Assembly (NCBI GenBank): GCA_013397115.1
Contig: VWZW01001228.1
Coordinates: 1,542,200-1,606,199, forward strand
DNA: 64,000 nt
Source of the DNA: Edolisoma coerulescens
Lineage: Eukaryota; Chordata; Aves; Passeriformes; Campephagidae
Direction of reading: 5' to 3'
In this document: one piece after another, positions 15,601 through 27,600 of the stretch
Position numbering within the stretch: position 1 is the stretch's first letter
Layout: the number at the start of each line of letters is the position of its first letter
Program-made: the position numbers and the translations under genes
Notes under the pieces: model-generated
Told to the model about the DNA's origin: nothing
The model's database searches: none
What the model saw: the letters and a program-made list of their open reading frames with translations, nothing else

Positions 15601-18600
15601 AAGCAAACCCCAAACAGTGGACACAACAGGATCAGAGTTTAGCCCAGGCTCTGGAGATTTGCACTGGGAGCATCCAGTTGCTAGAATGTTCTACCTACTC
15701 TTTGCCTTTATCAGATACCTCTTTTTCTAATGCTTTGAGATTTGCAGTTTTGTATGTTGCCACAGTATCAATCCCCCTATTTGAAAGACAACCTCTTATA
15801 AAACAGAACTTTGAACTGTTATTAGCCTGTTTGAATGTTACAAGGAATTTCAGAAGCAATTTACTGAGTAAATTGGAATATCTTTTAATACACAGAACCA
15901 AGAAGAAAGTCAGAGGGGCCCAGAGATCAGCAGAACCAGGCCCTTTTCACCCTGAACACAGCAGTTTTCTAAGTAAAGTCCAAAAAAAGCTCATATATGG
16001 CCATGAAAGCAAAATAGTGACTATATAATAGCTTGCAATAGGGAAAATTATCCCTAAATCACTCTGAAGCTAGAAGGGGATATTGAGGTTTATCCAGAAA
16101 AAAAAAATGTCATTGGGCAGTCAAAAAATAAACCCTTTATTACTGACCTTTATGCCATCACTTATTATAATAAAATCTTTTCTGGTCAAAAGGATATTTC
16201 ATTGAGAGGAAAAAGAAGCAAAGCTCCAGGTGGATGAGGCTGAATTTTGAACTGTGTAAGGAAACAACTTTTGAGCCAAAGAAGATGATTGAAGGTGTTG
16301 CTTATGAGGTCCGTGTGTTCGCTGTCAATGCCATCGGCATGTCCAAGCCAAGTATGCCTTCCAAGTCCTTTGTTCCTTTAGGTAAGTAGCCAAGAGCACA
16401 GAGACAGGTATGCATTTAGAAAATATCCATTAATATGTTATTATAGCCATCTAATTATATAATCTTTATATCAGTGTGACAGCTAGAAGGCTTTGTCATT
16501 CACACAGTGACAGGCTAATTCAGGGGCCTTTTCATATAAAGGAACAGATTTTCAAACTATTGTGACAACCACCAGTCCCTGTAAAAGAAAGGTGTCTTGT
16601 TCTGTAGATAGCAAAGGTTCCCACCTTGCTCAGCAGCACCCCCAGAATGCAGAGGAGGAAGGAGGTGGCTGTTATAGCTCCAGCATCCTCCCTTCTTGCC
16701 AGAAAATACCTGCTGTGGTAGAATACACTGCTCCCAACTTCCCTGCTCTACCCTCCCCAGCTGTTTGTCCTTCTCTCTCCTCAGCAGGAGGAATTTCTCT
16801 GGGTCAGGTTGTGAGCAGATACGGGATGAGGTAGCTGCTTTCTCCTAGTGTGGTCCTAACAGGGAAAGATGTGTTAGGAATGATTGGAAATCATCCTGGT
16901 AGGCAGGATAGCCTGTCACCTGTGACACTAAACTAGAGGAAATCAGACCATAAACATAAACCTTTAATTCTAACACAGTTTTCTGCCTTCTCCCTGCTTG
17001 CTTCAGCTGTTACCAGCCCCCCAACTCTGTTGGCAGTGGACAGCGTGACCGACACCTCGGTGACAATGAAGTGGAGGCCACCAGACCAGATTGGGGCAGC
17101 AGGGCTGGACGGCTACGTGGTGGAGTACTGCTTTGAAGGAAGTAAGTGAGAACGCCCGGGGTACCTGACTCACAGTGAAAGTGGGTGAGACTTTCTCCAT
17201 TTTTTCTCTACAGGTATCAGGTGCTCTGGCTGTCAGGCAGAGACTAATCAGGCAGAAAACCTCAAGCAGCAGGGTTTTGTGCAGGCTTCCTTGGGTTTGT
17301 ATTCCAGATGCCACCCACTGACTGTCGTTCAACATATCTTACACTTGATTTGAAATCCAAATCAAAAGCCATATAATCTGTTGTAGTGTACCAAGTACCG
17401 TGCTAATAACCATCCTCTTTTAGATGCTAAATGAGAGTCAGGGCAGTAAAGAGGTCATTGGTGGATGAAGGTGTAGGAAATAATGAATGGCTACAAGTGT
17501 GGCCCAAAATATGTTCAGGTTGGCTGGGTTTTAGGGACAGGAGGTCCTCAGTGTGGTAATCCCCATGTTGACTTATTACTACTTCAAGTGCTGGCTGCCA
17601 ACATTGAGAACAGCCTCTCCAATAGTTCCTGTAGGTGTCATCTAGGCATGCAAAGCCCATGTCTAGATATTTAATTTCTCCAACATTTCACTGCAGTTGT
17701 GGGGATCTTTAACTATGTCCATCTGAAGCAAAAATATTTTAGATCTGAAGGAGGAAGATAAAGATGTAAGAGACTGAATAAGCTTTTGAGAGTAAAATAA
17801 GAAAGAACAGGGAAATACAATTTATATTTTACAACTAAGAGTCCTTGATGATCAAGGAGCAGAAACTTAGTATTTTCCAGCAGATTTTCTTCTGAACTGG
17901 CATCAAATGAAGCCTATTTTCAAAAAGTAAAATCCACCAGCACTTGGGTAAGTATCAAATAGCCTGGAGTGGTATGTGCAATGCCCAGCCTCTGTGGACC
18001 AACAGCATCAACTGCAGCAACGCTGTGGATGTGGGTGAAGGGGACACAGTTATCTTCAGCTCCACTGCTGTTGCTCTTAACTGTGCTGTAAATCAAGCGA
18101 TGGGTCGCACACCTTTTTTCCATGAAGTCATTTATTTCAATGAAAGCTTTTCATGAACGCAGTCCATAGCCTGGAGAGAAAAGGCAGAGGACAGAACCTG
18201 TCATTCATGCTGTCACATGTTTCAGATTCAGACAATCCAGGAAAACAGTAGGTCATAAATATGGTCAGGTGCCACGGGATCAGAGTACAGTCAGCTCTCT
18301 CTCAGGCGAGTGGGAGAGGGTGTGAAGAAGAACCACTGGCTTCTCTCAGGAGCGCTCAGCATCTTGTAGTATTGAGACGAATATCTTTAAGGAGCAGGAC
18401 TGCAAGAAGCTCAGAGACCTGGAGAAGAGTACCTGAAGGCAGACACAGCTGGAATGGTAGGAAGGGTTTTCCTTGTATGTTGGGAGGGAGCTGCGGGAAC
18501 AGCTCAGAACGAGTAAGTGTGCAGTCTTCCATCAAGTCACAGTGTTCTTATATTGTTTCCACTGCACAGGCCAGATGTAGGGGAATGTAAAGGGGACTGT

Positions 18601-21600
18601 CAATGTGAGTACTTCAGTGTATGCTGTTGTTACGCTTTGTTTAGCATTGGTAGAATGGCAGGGAAAAGTTAAAAGTGCTTGACATTACAGTATGTGATAT
18701 CCAAATTAGGTGATAAGAGAGGATGAGAAATATAGATACATTAATTCAAACTATGGCTTTGAAAAGGAATCTTCCAAATCTGTCTTTAAAGGGCTGTTAG
18801 ACAGAAGAACATTGTATACCTGTTGAATGGAACAAATTCTTTACTTTTTTTTCCAGATAGGTTTTAAACACATGAAGATACAACAAAATGGCAGCCAAGT
18901 CTGTCATTTTACTGTTACCCACCTCAGTTAAAATACAATGGGTACAATGTATTTTACATAGTTTTGAGTGTTTATGTATATCTATATATGCCTCCTATAT
19001 ATGAATATACATCTATATATACACAATTGACATTATGTATATATGTAATGAAAATGCTTAGGAAGAAGCAAGATAAGTAGAAAATACCAATTTTAAAATG
19101 CCAATTTTAAAATACCAATTTTAAAAGTCGTGTTATTGGATTATTCATCTTTTTCTCTCTGTTCAGCTCTTTATTTCCTTTTTTGCAATATCTTAGTGCC
19201 TCTTTTTCTCAGCCCTTTCAGTGCCTGTTCTGCCTCAAACTAATTTTTTTGCAATGTTTAATAACTCTTTTTAATTTCAAGATACTTTTCATGACTGTCT
19301 CTATTCATTCTGCTGCTTTTTTCTCTTAGTTATCTGTTTGTAAACTCATCTGTCTTTACATTCTCCATTTTTTCCATTTTGTTGTCACTGAAGTAGTTTT
19401 AAAGAGGGCTTTTTAGAGTCTTCCTTAACATAGCTATCATTAGGAGAAATCACAAGCTGAAAAGAGGAAGACAAAAAAATGTATATAAAGATAATATAGA
19501 AGAATAATGTATCATAAACATTGGTTTGGCTTTGCAAAATTGGTATTTCCCTCTAGTCTGAACCTCATAACTTGATCAACCTGGCGGATTCTTGGACTCC
19601 TTAACTATGTACAACTTTTGACAGCTCTCCGTGCATGTTACTGAACTGGAGTCTCATCATAAGTATCCTGATCCAGCATTGCATAGTGTGAATAACACGA
19701 ATATAGAATATATATACATATATATACAGAGAGAGAGGGAGAAAGAGAACTCCCCAGGCCTACTTTACAACATCCCACTTTGGCCCTCTTGCTGTGGTGA
19801 TGTGGAGTAGACCGAATCCTGTTGATACTGGAGAAGTCAGTCACTAGTAAAGTGTGCTGCTGACTGGTTCTTGTGTGGCATTTTGAGGGCAGCCTGGGGA
19901 GCGTGGCCTGAGTGCTCCCCATGATAATATCCATGATAATATGTTTATCTGCTTGTAGAGGCTGTTGTACCTGCAGATGATCTGCTTTCATAGCTAGTTA
20001 ATAAGCACATCGCAGAGTTTCTGTTGGCTGAGATCTTTCCCACTGTACTCATCCAGGACCATGCACAGATACTAGAAGAGTATTTTTATTATCCCAAAAA
20101 TAGCCAGCTCCAGGATTACAGGAAATCCAGGGCAGTGATAACTTTGTCCAGGAAATAAAGCCTTAGGGTTTACATCATATCTGTCATCATCCATGGGTTT
20201 GGTCTTCTTTAATCTTCTATCTATGTTACCTTTAGCTAAATGTGTTCTCTTCCTCTGTTTCCTCCAAGCTTTTTTCCAAGACCTCATTCTTTCTGTCTCT
20301 CTTACTCAGAATTTATCTCTGAATTTCTTATCTCTTCTATGATGTGTTTTCTTCTCCTTCTACACTTTCTCTCATCATCATTTTGTTTTATTTCTCTCTT
20401 CCGAGTGTTCCTTTTGTCTCTTTTTTTTCATATTTCTGGGACTATGCTCAGGCCCAAAAAACTCATACAACTTTACATCCTCCTCTTCTTTCATCCTTTA
20501 GCTTTCCTGTGGGCATCACACATTACTGTTCTGTGATCTGGATGCCCTCTTTCCATCTCTTTTCTCCCTGCAGTCTCCCTAAATATGGGTTCTCTAAATC
20601 TGTAAAGCCCAGCATCTATCTTTGCATACTTACTAACAGGAATTGCTAACCACTGACAAAATGCTCCATCTGTGTGAAAGTGGGTGTCTCTGATTAATTT
20701 TAAAGATGGATTCTCTCAAGGTATATCGACAGATCTGTCTGAGGATTTGGGGGAGCCACCTTTTAACCTGGAAGGTACAGTATTCCACAAAGGATATAAG
20801 TCTTCTTTAATGAAAGAAAAACTCTCTTCATGAAAGTAAAGATAAATTCCTGACAGTGAATTCTAAGGGCAACAGTCTACAGAATTTTCTGTAGTACAGG
20901 TGTAAGGGGAGGGGGAGGTTCTTGGGAAACAGTCAGTGATTGAAATCCTTTTCTGCTAGAAGCTTGAAGGAAAATTCCTAAAAGCAAGACACTCAGTTAT
21001 GAAAATGTACCACAGCACTATGCTCTAGGTCTGCAGGGCTCTCCAGTTTGTAGTAGTTCTCTTGTCTTCTGTGCCCATTTTATAGTCCTGTCTTTACACG
21101 ATGTGGAAAGTATCAATCCTGACTTGCTAGTTCATAAATCTGGCTGCAGTGCCCAGGTGCCACCAGTGTTAGGGCACTCTGTGCTGGGAGGACAGGACGG
21201 ATAACAAAGTATGGTTTGTAATTGCAGCTATGATGAAAGACTGTATCATTATGATCACTCTATGAATTTCGTGTGACTGCCTGGGGTAGAACTGAAAATC
21301 TGAGAATGCTGTAATTATGTGAATAATTCTGACACAGCCTTCCTTTTTTAAAGGCATGAGGAAAGATGGCATTTCATTGCAATGCGTAAATGTTCTGTTT
21401 TTCTCTTATTTCTCAGTTATACTTTCAAGGGTACTCAGCAGTGGTTAAAATTAATTGCAAAACCCATTTCTCTCCAAGGAAGCTGTTAAAGCAATGATGA
21501 GTGCTTTTGGAAATATATTCTTTGTGCCCCTTGTTTTATTCTAGCTGAATTTAAAAATCTAACCAGTTTTCTCTCTGGTACACTTAAATTACAGACATAT

Positions 21601-24600
21601 TCTAATAGCATTTGTGTCATTATATAAAGATATATAAAATATATGAATATACAAATACGTAATCAGCAGAAACCCCTCAGGGTTTGACACATTCTTCCTA
21701 TGTATGAAAGTGAATCTATATTTTGTTACAGCATAATTAGAAAAACAAAATAGAATTATTCATTAGAATCTAACAAATCTATTACTGTTCTGTAATTTTC
21801 CTCATCCATGCTGTGGATGTATTTATAATTGGTTATTCTTTGGATTTGTCCTCCTCCCCTCGTTTTCCAAAACCAGCTGATGAATGGATCGTGGCTAACC
21901 CAGAGCTGACAGACAAAACGAAGTTTACCATCAATGGCCTTCCAACTGGCTCGAAAATCCTTGTGAGAGTAAAAGCTGTGAATGCTGCTGGTGAAAGCGA
22001 GCCCAAGTACTACCCACAGCCTATTTTAGTCAAGGAAGTGATAGGTAAGATCCTCCTGCCTACACTTCCCCATAAATACACTGTTTCCATACTGATACCT
22101 GCTTTTTTAAGGCTAATACTTACTTGTTATTGGTAACTGATGACATGGCCTTACAAAGCTATTGTGTGGTGGCAAGAAATCATGAAACCATCTTTAAAAA
22201 ATTTCATAATTTTTTTTAATTTGGTTCATTTCTGAGCCTTTATTTCTCAGGTTTTCAGAGCTTTTTTTTTCCACAGAACTTGAACTTGATGGTGCTTTTT
22301 TTAAGTTGCACTAAGCTTCCCACCTATTCCTACCACCCCAGCATTTGGTGGTATAAAAGCTGATGGTATCTTGAATGTAATGCTGGGAGACCAAGAAATT
22401 TAAGACACCTCACTCATTAGTCACTTCTGGGAATTGTAGACCACATTCTCTTCTTTTTATATTGATGCACAACAGTGCTGCCTGAGTTAGAAGAGAAAAT
22501 AAGTGCTTAACACAAGCTTTTGTTTTGTTCAGAACCTCCAAAGATTCGTCTACCAAGACACTTAAAACAAACCTATACTCGAAGAGTTGGAGAAACTGTG
22601 AATCTTGTTATTCCTTTCCAGGTAAGAACCAAAAACACTGACAGAAAAATTCTTTGCTTTTTTCTTCCTTTTTTTCCCCCCCCTTTTTTTTTTTTCTTTT
22701 CTTTTTTTCCTTCCCCCCCCNNNNCCCCCCCCCCCCCCTTTTTTTTTTTATACTGCTGATTTTTAACTCATTCCTCTTTAACTTTGGCCAGTGAGCTAAC
22801 TTAAGCAGTAGTGGAAGCAGTCTGAAGTACAGATGTGCTTGAAAGTTTTCAGTGTGACATGTCAAACGAACGATGTTCAGCCAAGTAATGAATCGGGTAA
22901 CTCAGACAGACTGATTGGTCATCTCTCATCCAAAGGAAACTTACAAATCTTCACAGGAGACATTTCATGTGAGACAATTGCTAGCACAATGCAAAGGGGT
23001 TGCACTGGAAGCAGTTAAATATGGTTATCAAGAGTGGAACAGTAGCATTTAATAATTTCCTTGTCATGAGAGAGGAAAAGTGAGGGGAAGAGTGGGCAGA
23101 GTGCAACTGTTAAATCCTTGAGATCACAACTGTAATATGACTATTTCTAAATACACAGCATGTCTTCCCACAGCATTGTGTTAACCTTCATTCCCATATC
23201 TTTGAAACAGCAATGCCCTCTCTCCTTGCAGGGTGCTTCTTCTGAATACAAGAATCATTTCGATGAAGAATTCATTTCTATGTCATGTCTGCACATATAA
23301 AAATACTGGGTGGGCATAAGTCAGCTTCACAGAGGCTGTTAAAAGCCTCATAGAAGTTTGATCAGCAATACGCTGCAAGACACACTTCTCTTGAGAAATT
23401 AAAGGAATATTCTATGGTTATTCTCTAAGATAAGGTCTTCAAAATGCTGTGAGATTACCCTTTTTAGACAGCATCTGCAAACTGTTTGCCTGGGGAAGGC
23501 AAATCCCAGGTGAAATTCACTCTACTTTAAGTACCTATATTGGGCACTTAGACACACAAAAAATGGCACACAAAAGATATCAATCCAGCTTTCCTAACAG
23601 CTATTACAACTTCCTTTGCAATAAAGAAGAGAGTTTAGGATCCCTGGAGGTTGAGTCTATTACTTTCCTCTTTCACTGGCAGTGTACAGAATGTAAGCAT
23701 TTCCAGAGGGTGAAATACTTTGTTCTGTATTTTCTGTGGGTTATTTTTTTCTCCCTTTTCTTTCAGAAAACTGGAAATTATTTGTCAAATTTAGCCTGAA
23801 AGATAATTGTCCAATATAGCCAGAAATTGCAAATATTTTCAGTCTCCTGGGTAAAATAAAAAAAGAAAAGAAAGTTATATTTTAGGTGAATTAGCATGAT
23901 TGCATCTCTAAATGGTATATAATCTTAAAAGGAATTCTGTTTCTTTCCGCACGGATTTTATTTGCTGTTTGGGAAAAATGAGAAATAAACCTGTTTCCTT
24001 CTCTTCCCTTTTCTCTCAAAAAAAAACAAAACAAAACAAAAAAAAAAACTTCTTTCCTGTCTCCTTACAGGGAAAACCAAGAGCAAAAGTATCGTGGCAG
24101 AAAAACGGTTCTCCGATCGACAAGAACGAAATCAACATCCGCAATACGGAGAACGACACCATCATCTTCATCCGAAAGGCAGAACGGGGGCACTCCGGGG
24201 AGTACGACATGAAAGTGGAGGTGGAGAACCTAGTGGACAAAGCTACGATAGACATTCAGATCGTTGGTATGTTTGGAGAAACGGAGATAAATCCAGCTGT
24301 TCCCAGGCTGCAGGAAAACGGGAATCCCAAGGATCATCTTTCTTGACAGTGATAACTCTCCACGTCCAATTACTTGGCTGTAGATTTGTGGTCTCTAAGG
24401 AAAGCTCCACACCCAATAGCACTGTTGGAATGTGTCAGTCTCCTTTTTTCACCGTTAAGCCCCTCATGTTCTTGTCTATCCAGGATGCAAGATTTTTCCT
24501 GTTCCCATAGACAGAAATGGTTGCACATTCACAGTAAGTTTGTCACAAATGCAGTGTGGAAGAAATCCTAAATGCTGAAAAGACAGGAAGGTAGGAAAGA

Positions 24601-27600
24601 CAGACGAGAAAACACATTTACTTTTTGTTCTTACAATCTATTTTTTTACATAATAGGCGAAACAGGTAGCACAACTTTATTAAATTTATTGTAATTCTGA
24701 CATGCCTTCACTCTGGAAAGTTTTATTTTGCAACCACATCTTTCTTTTGACATTGTTTTTTTGTAAGAAAGAGAGAGAAATCAAACTAATTGGAAGATGT
24801 GTGTGGGAAAGAGATAGGGAAAGCAAACAGTAGAATATGTCAGCTGTTATATTTTTGTTACAGATCGCCCAGGCCCACCAGAAATTGTAACTATTGAGGA
24901 TGTCTGGGGAGAGAATGTAAATTTATCATGGAAGCCACCAAAAGATGATGGCAATGCTGCCATTACTGGGTACACTATTCAAAAAGCAGATAAGAAGAGT
25001 ATGGTAAGTAATAAGGAGATGTTTAAAAGCTGGACGGGTAATCTCCCTTTTAAAAACAAAAAAAGCATTACACACTCAAAATTATGTAGGTGGGCAAAGC
25101 ACTGATTTATCAGCATTCAAAAAATCTCTGAAGGCATCTCTAAAAACTCTAAAAATCTCTTGTTCACTATAACGAAAGCCTAGAAATTGAAATATTTTCA
25201 AATTATGCCAAAGAGAAGGACTAAAAATGGAAAGGATAGGTGGACTTGAGAGAAGTAATTCTGCGTTTTTCCTTTGCCTCAGTAGAGAAAATAAAACCCC
25301 AAAATATTAATTCTGAATTCAGTAGGCTGCTACTACAACAAAACTGTACCATTGCTGCTGTTTTCAAACCTGCAATGTCATGTTATGTAAGTCACTGCCA
25401 CTTCTTAGTACCCAGGGCAAAACCATACACACATCACTCCTAAACTGCTCTGAGATTTGCAGATGAAAAATGCAATACAGAAGTGTTTATTATTTTTATT
25501 AAACTAACAAAAATTTTACACATTCTTAAAAGACAGTAGTTGGATTCTTAGATTTAACATTTACTGGAAATTTAAACACTGGAAATATTGGGCCAATATT
25601 TTGGGAGTTGCCTTATCCAAAAGAATCTTTGCTGTCCCCTTCTGCCCTCCCCACCCCCCCCATTAATATGCTGGTCACCTTCATGGTCTGATCAATTCAT
25701 TCTTCCCTTCCTGTGCCACTATTTCCCTTTCCATCCTTTTTTTTTTTTTTCCCTCTCTTCTCTCTTCCCTCTCTTGAGACTGTAAGAAGATACTGTCTCT
25801 GGTACAGTGACCAGAACAATGGCCCCTCTAAATTACTGTGATAAGGAGAAAGTAACAACAGCAGTATCCAGGGTCCAGTGTGACATGGATCATTCAGGTC
25901 ACTTTCCTCACAGTATCTGTGATGGTGCATTTTGCAATTCTGGCACAGCTGGTCTTCTACAAAAAAACTGTTTTCCCAAAGGAACTCTGGCTCTTAAAGT
26001 TGACCAAATATTAATGCAAACTGTGGTACAGGGAACTCAGCACAAGTTCATCTTTAGAAAAGCAAGAAAACTATGTAGGACAGAGTAAAGAAAAGCAAAA
26101 ACATTGCTGTGGTCATATTGCACTTTATATTAATTGCATTTCTAGCATTAACCTCTTTCATCTCATATTGTTGTTTAGGTACTGTGTAACGGGACAGAAT
26201 TCACGTGTCCTGTTACTGCTGCAAGACCAAAGCACTAAAACCCACTTCCTCATCTCAGCCTTTAGATATCAGAGGACCACCGGCACAAAACTACATTTCT
26301 CATGAACACTCAGCCTGTGATAGAGAGGGCAGATTAGTGCAGTGGCCTCTTGTGAGTGCATAATACTGCAGAATAGCACATGCTCTTGCCTTCCCCACAG
26401 GAATGCAGTTTTCTTATCTGCAACTGTACTTTCTCTGTCAGCAGCGTGGATTAGGAATGAGGGAGCCTGCCTTGCTCACACAACACAACCTTTGTAATAC
26501 TGGATTTCCTAAAAGGAACTCTTCCAGCTGCCAGTGTAACAACAATTCAGTAGGGTTCACTTTCCATTCAGCCTTCACTGCTCAGCAGTGAACTCTGCAG
26601 TATTTCCATTATCATTCGTTTCGCTAATTATTGTCAGCTATATTCTCTTCAAAGAAGAACCTACTCCCAGAAGCTTGATGATTCTTCCAGTGAATGTGTG
26701 GGAGGCGCAGGGTGCTGGCGGGGAGCTCACCCTGTGTCTGTGCCTTTCAGGAGTGGTTCACCGTGATCGAGCACTACCACCGCACCAGTGCCACCATCAA
26801 CGAGCTGGTCATAGGCAACGAGTACTACTTCAGGGTCTTCGCTGAAAACATGTGCGGCCTCAGCGAGGATGCAACCATGACCAAAGAGAGTGCTCTGATT
26901 GCAAAGGATGGTTAGTTAATTACCCATTCCTTGCCAAAGGGGAAGGGGGTGCTCAGAGGCTGGAAGGTGACTAGAGGTGGAGGCCATGTCTGTAAAGCAT
27001 TCAGATGCACTCCCAGCCCCAAGGCCAGGTACAACTAACAGTGGGGCATTTCCTATCCAGGCCTCATGGTTTGGCCACATAATTCACAGTCATTGTTTTT
27101 AATCAGGAGTGGGACATTTTTCCCATGTTCTGACATTTCCTGTGGTCTTGGATCTCAGACTCACATCAGCACTGGCAGATAGGAGTTGATGAGAGCTGGA
27201 AGAGGAGTAAAGCAGCTGTTCTGTTAGAAGCAGTGGGTCACTGCCCTCCACCGGAGATTTGGCACCAGCTGTGCTAGCACTCCCTCCATTTCAGGCAGGA
27301 TGCAACAGAAAAGCATAACCCCTGCTTCACATCTCTTGAGGGTGGGGTTGGGCAAATTCTGATTCTGCAGTCAAAAATCCTGACATTTCAGAAGATGTCA
27401 GTTTGAAATGGCACTGCAAACTTAAAAAATCCAAAACTTTCCTATGGAAAGGAAACTATGAAAACAAATAGCTTATAGGAAGAAAACAAACCAGTTTGTC
27501 TGAAAGGAAGGAATACATGAATGCCATGATGCAGAGAACAGACAATCTGTACAACCCACACAGGCTGACAGACCGAAAGTCCTCTCTTTTAAAAATGAAG

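Larger units (their letters stand above)
17142..20720 (+). other. MYBPC1: Large MYBPC1 intron before the cassette exon
   Basis: 3.6 kb without a recognised gene. It holds a TA-rich stretch around 18978-19045, a three-copy 14-bp tandem repeat at 19081-19122, and a strongly CU-rich tract at about 20235-20590 just ahead of the cassette exon. Stretches near 17960-18130 and 18260-18600 are less AT-rich than their surroundings, but I cannot link them to coding sequence. Confidence 0.6.

Noticed and set aside
20240..20649. Two overlapping plus-strand open frames of about 100 codons
   Set aside because: They translate the CU-rich intronic tract into Phe/Leu/Ser-rich low-complexity sequence; the tract is better explained as a splicing-regulatory or low-complexity region.
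23912..24070. Open frame extending upstream of the C8 exon
   Set aside because: It crosses the pyrimidine tract and acceptor at 24070; the true exon starts at 24071 with GKPRAKVSW.
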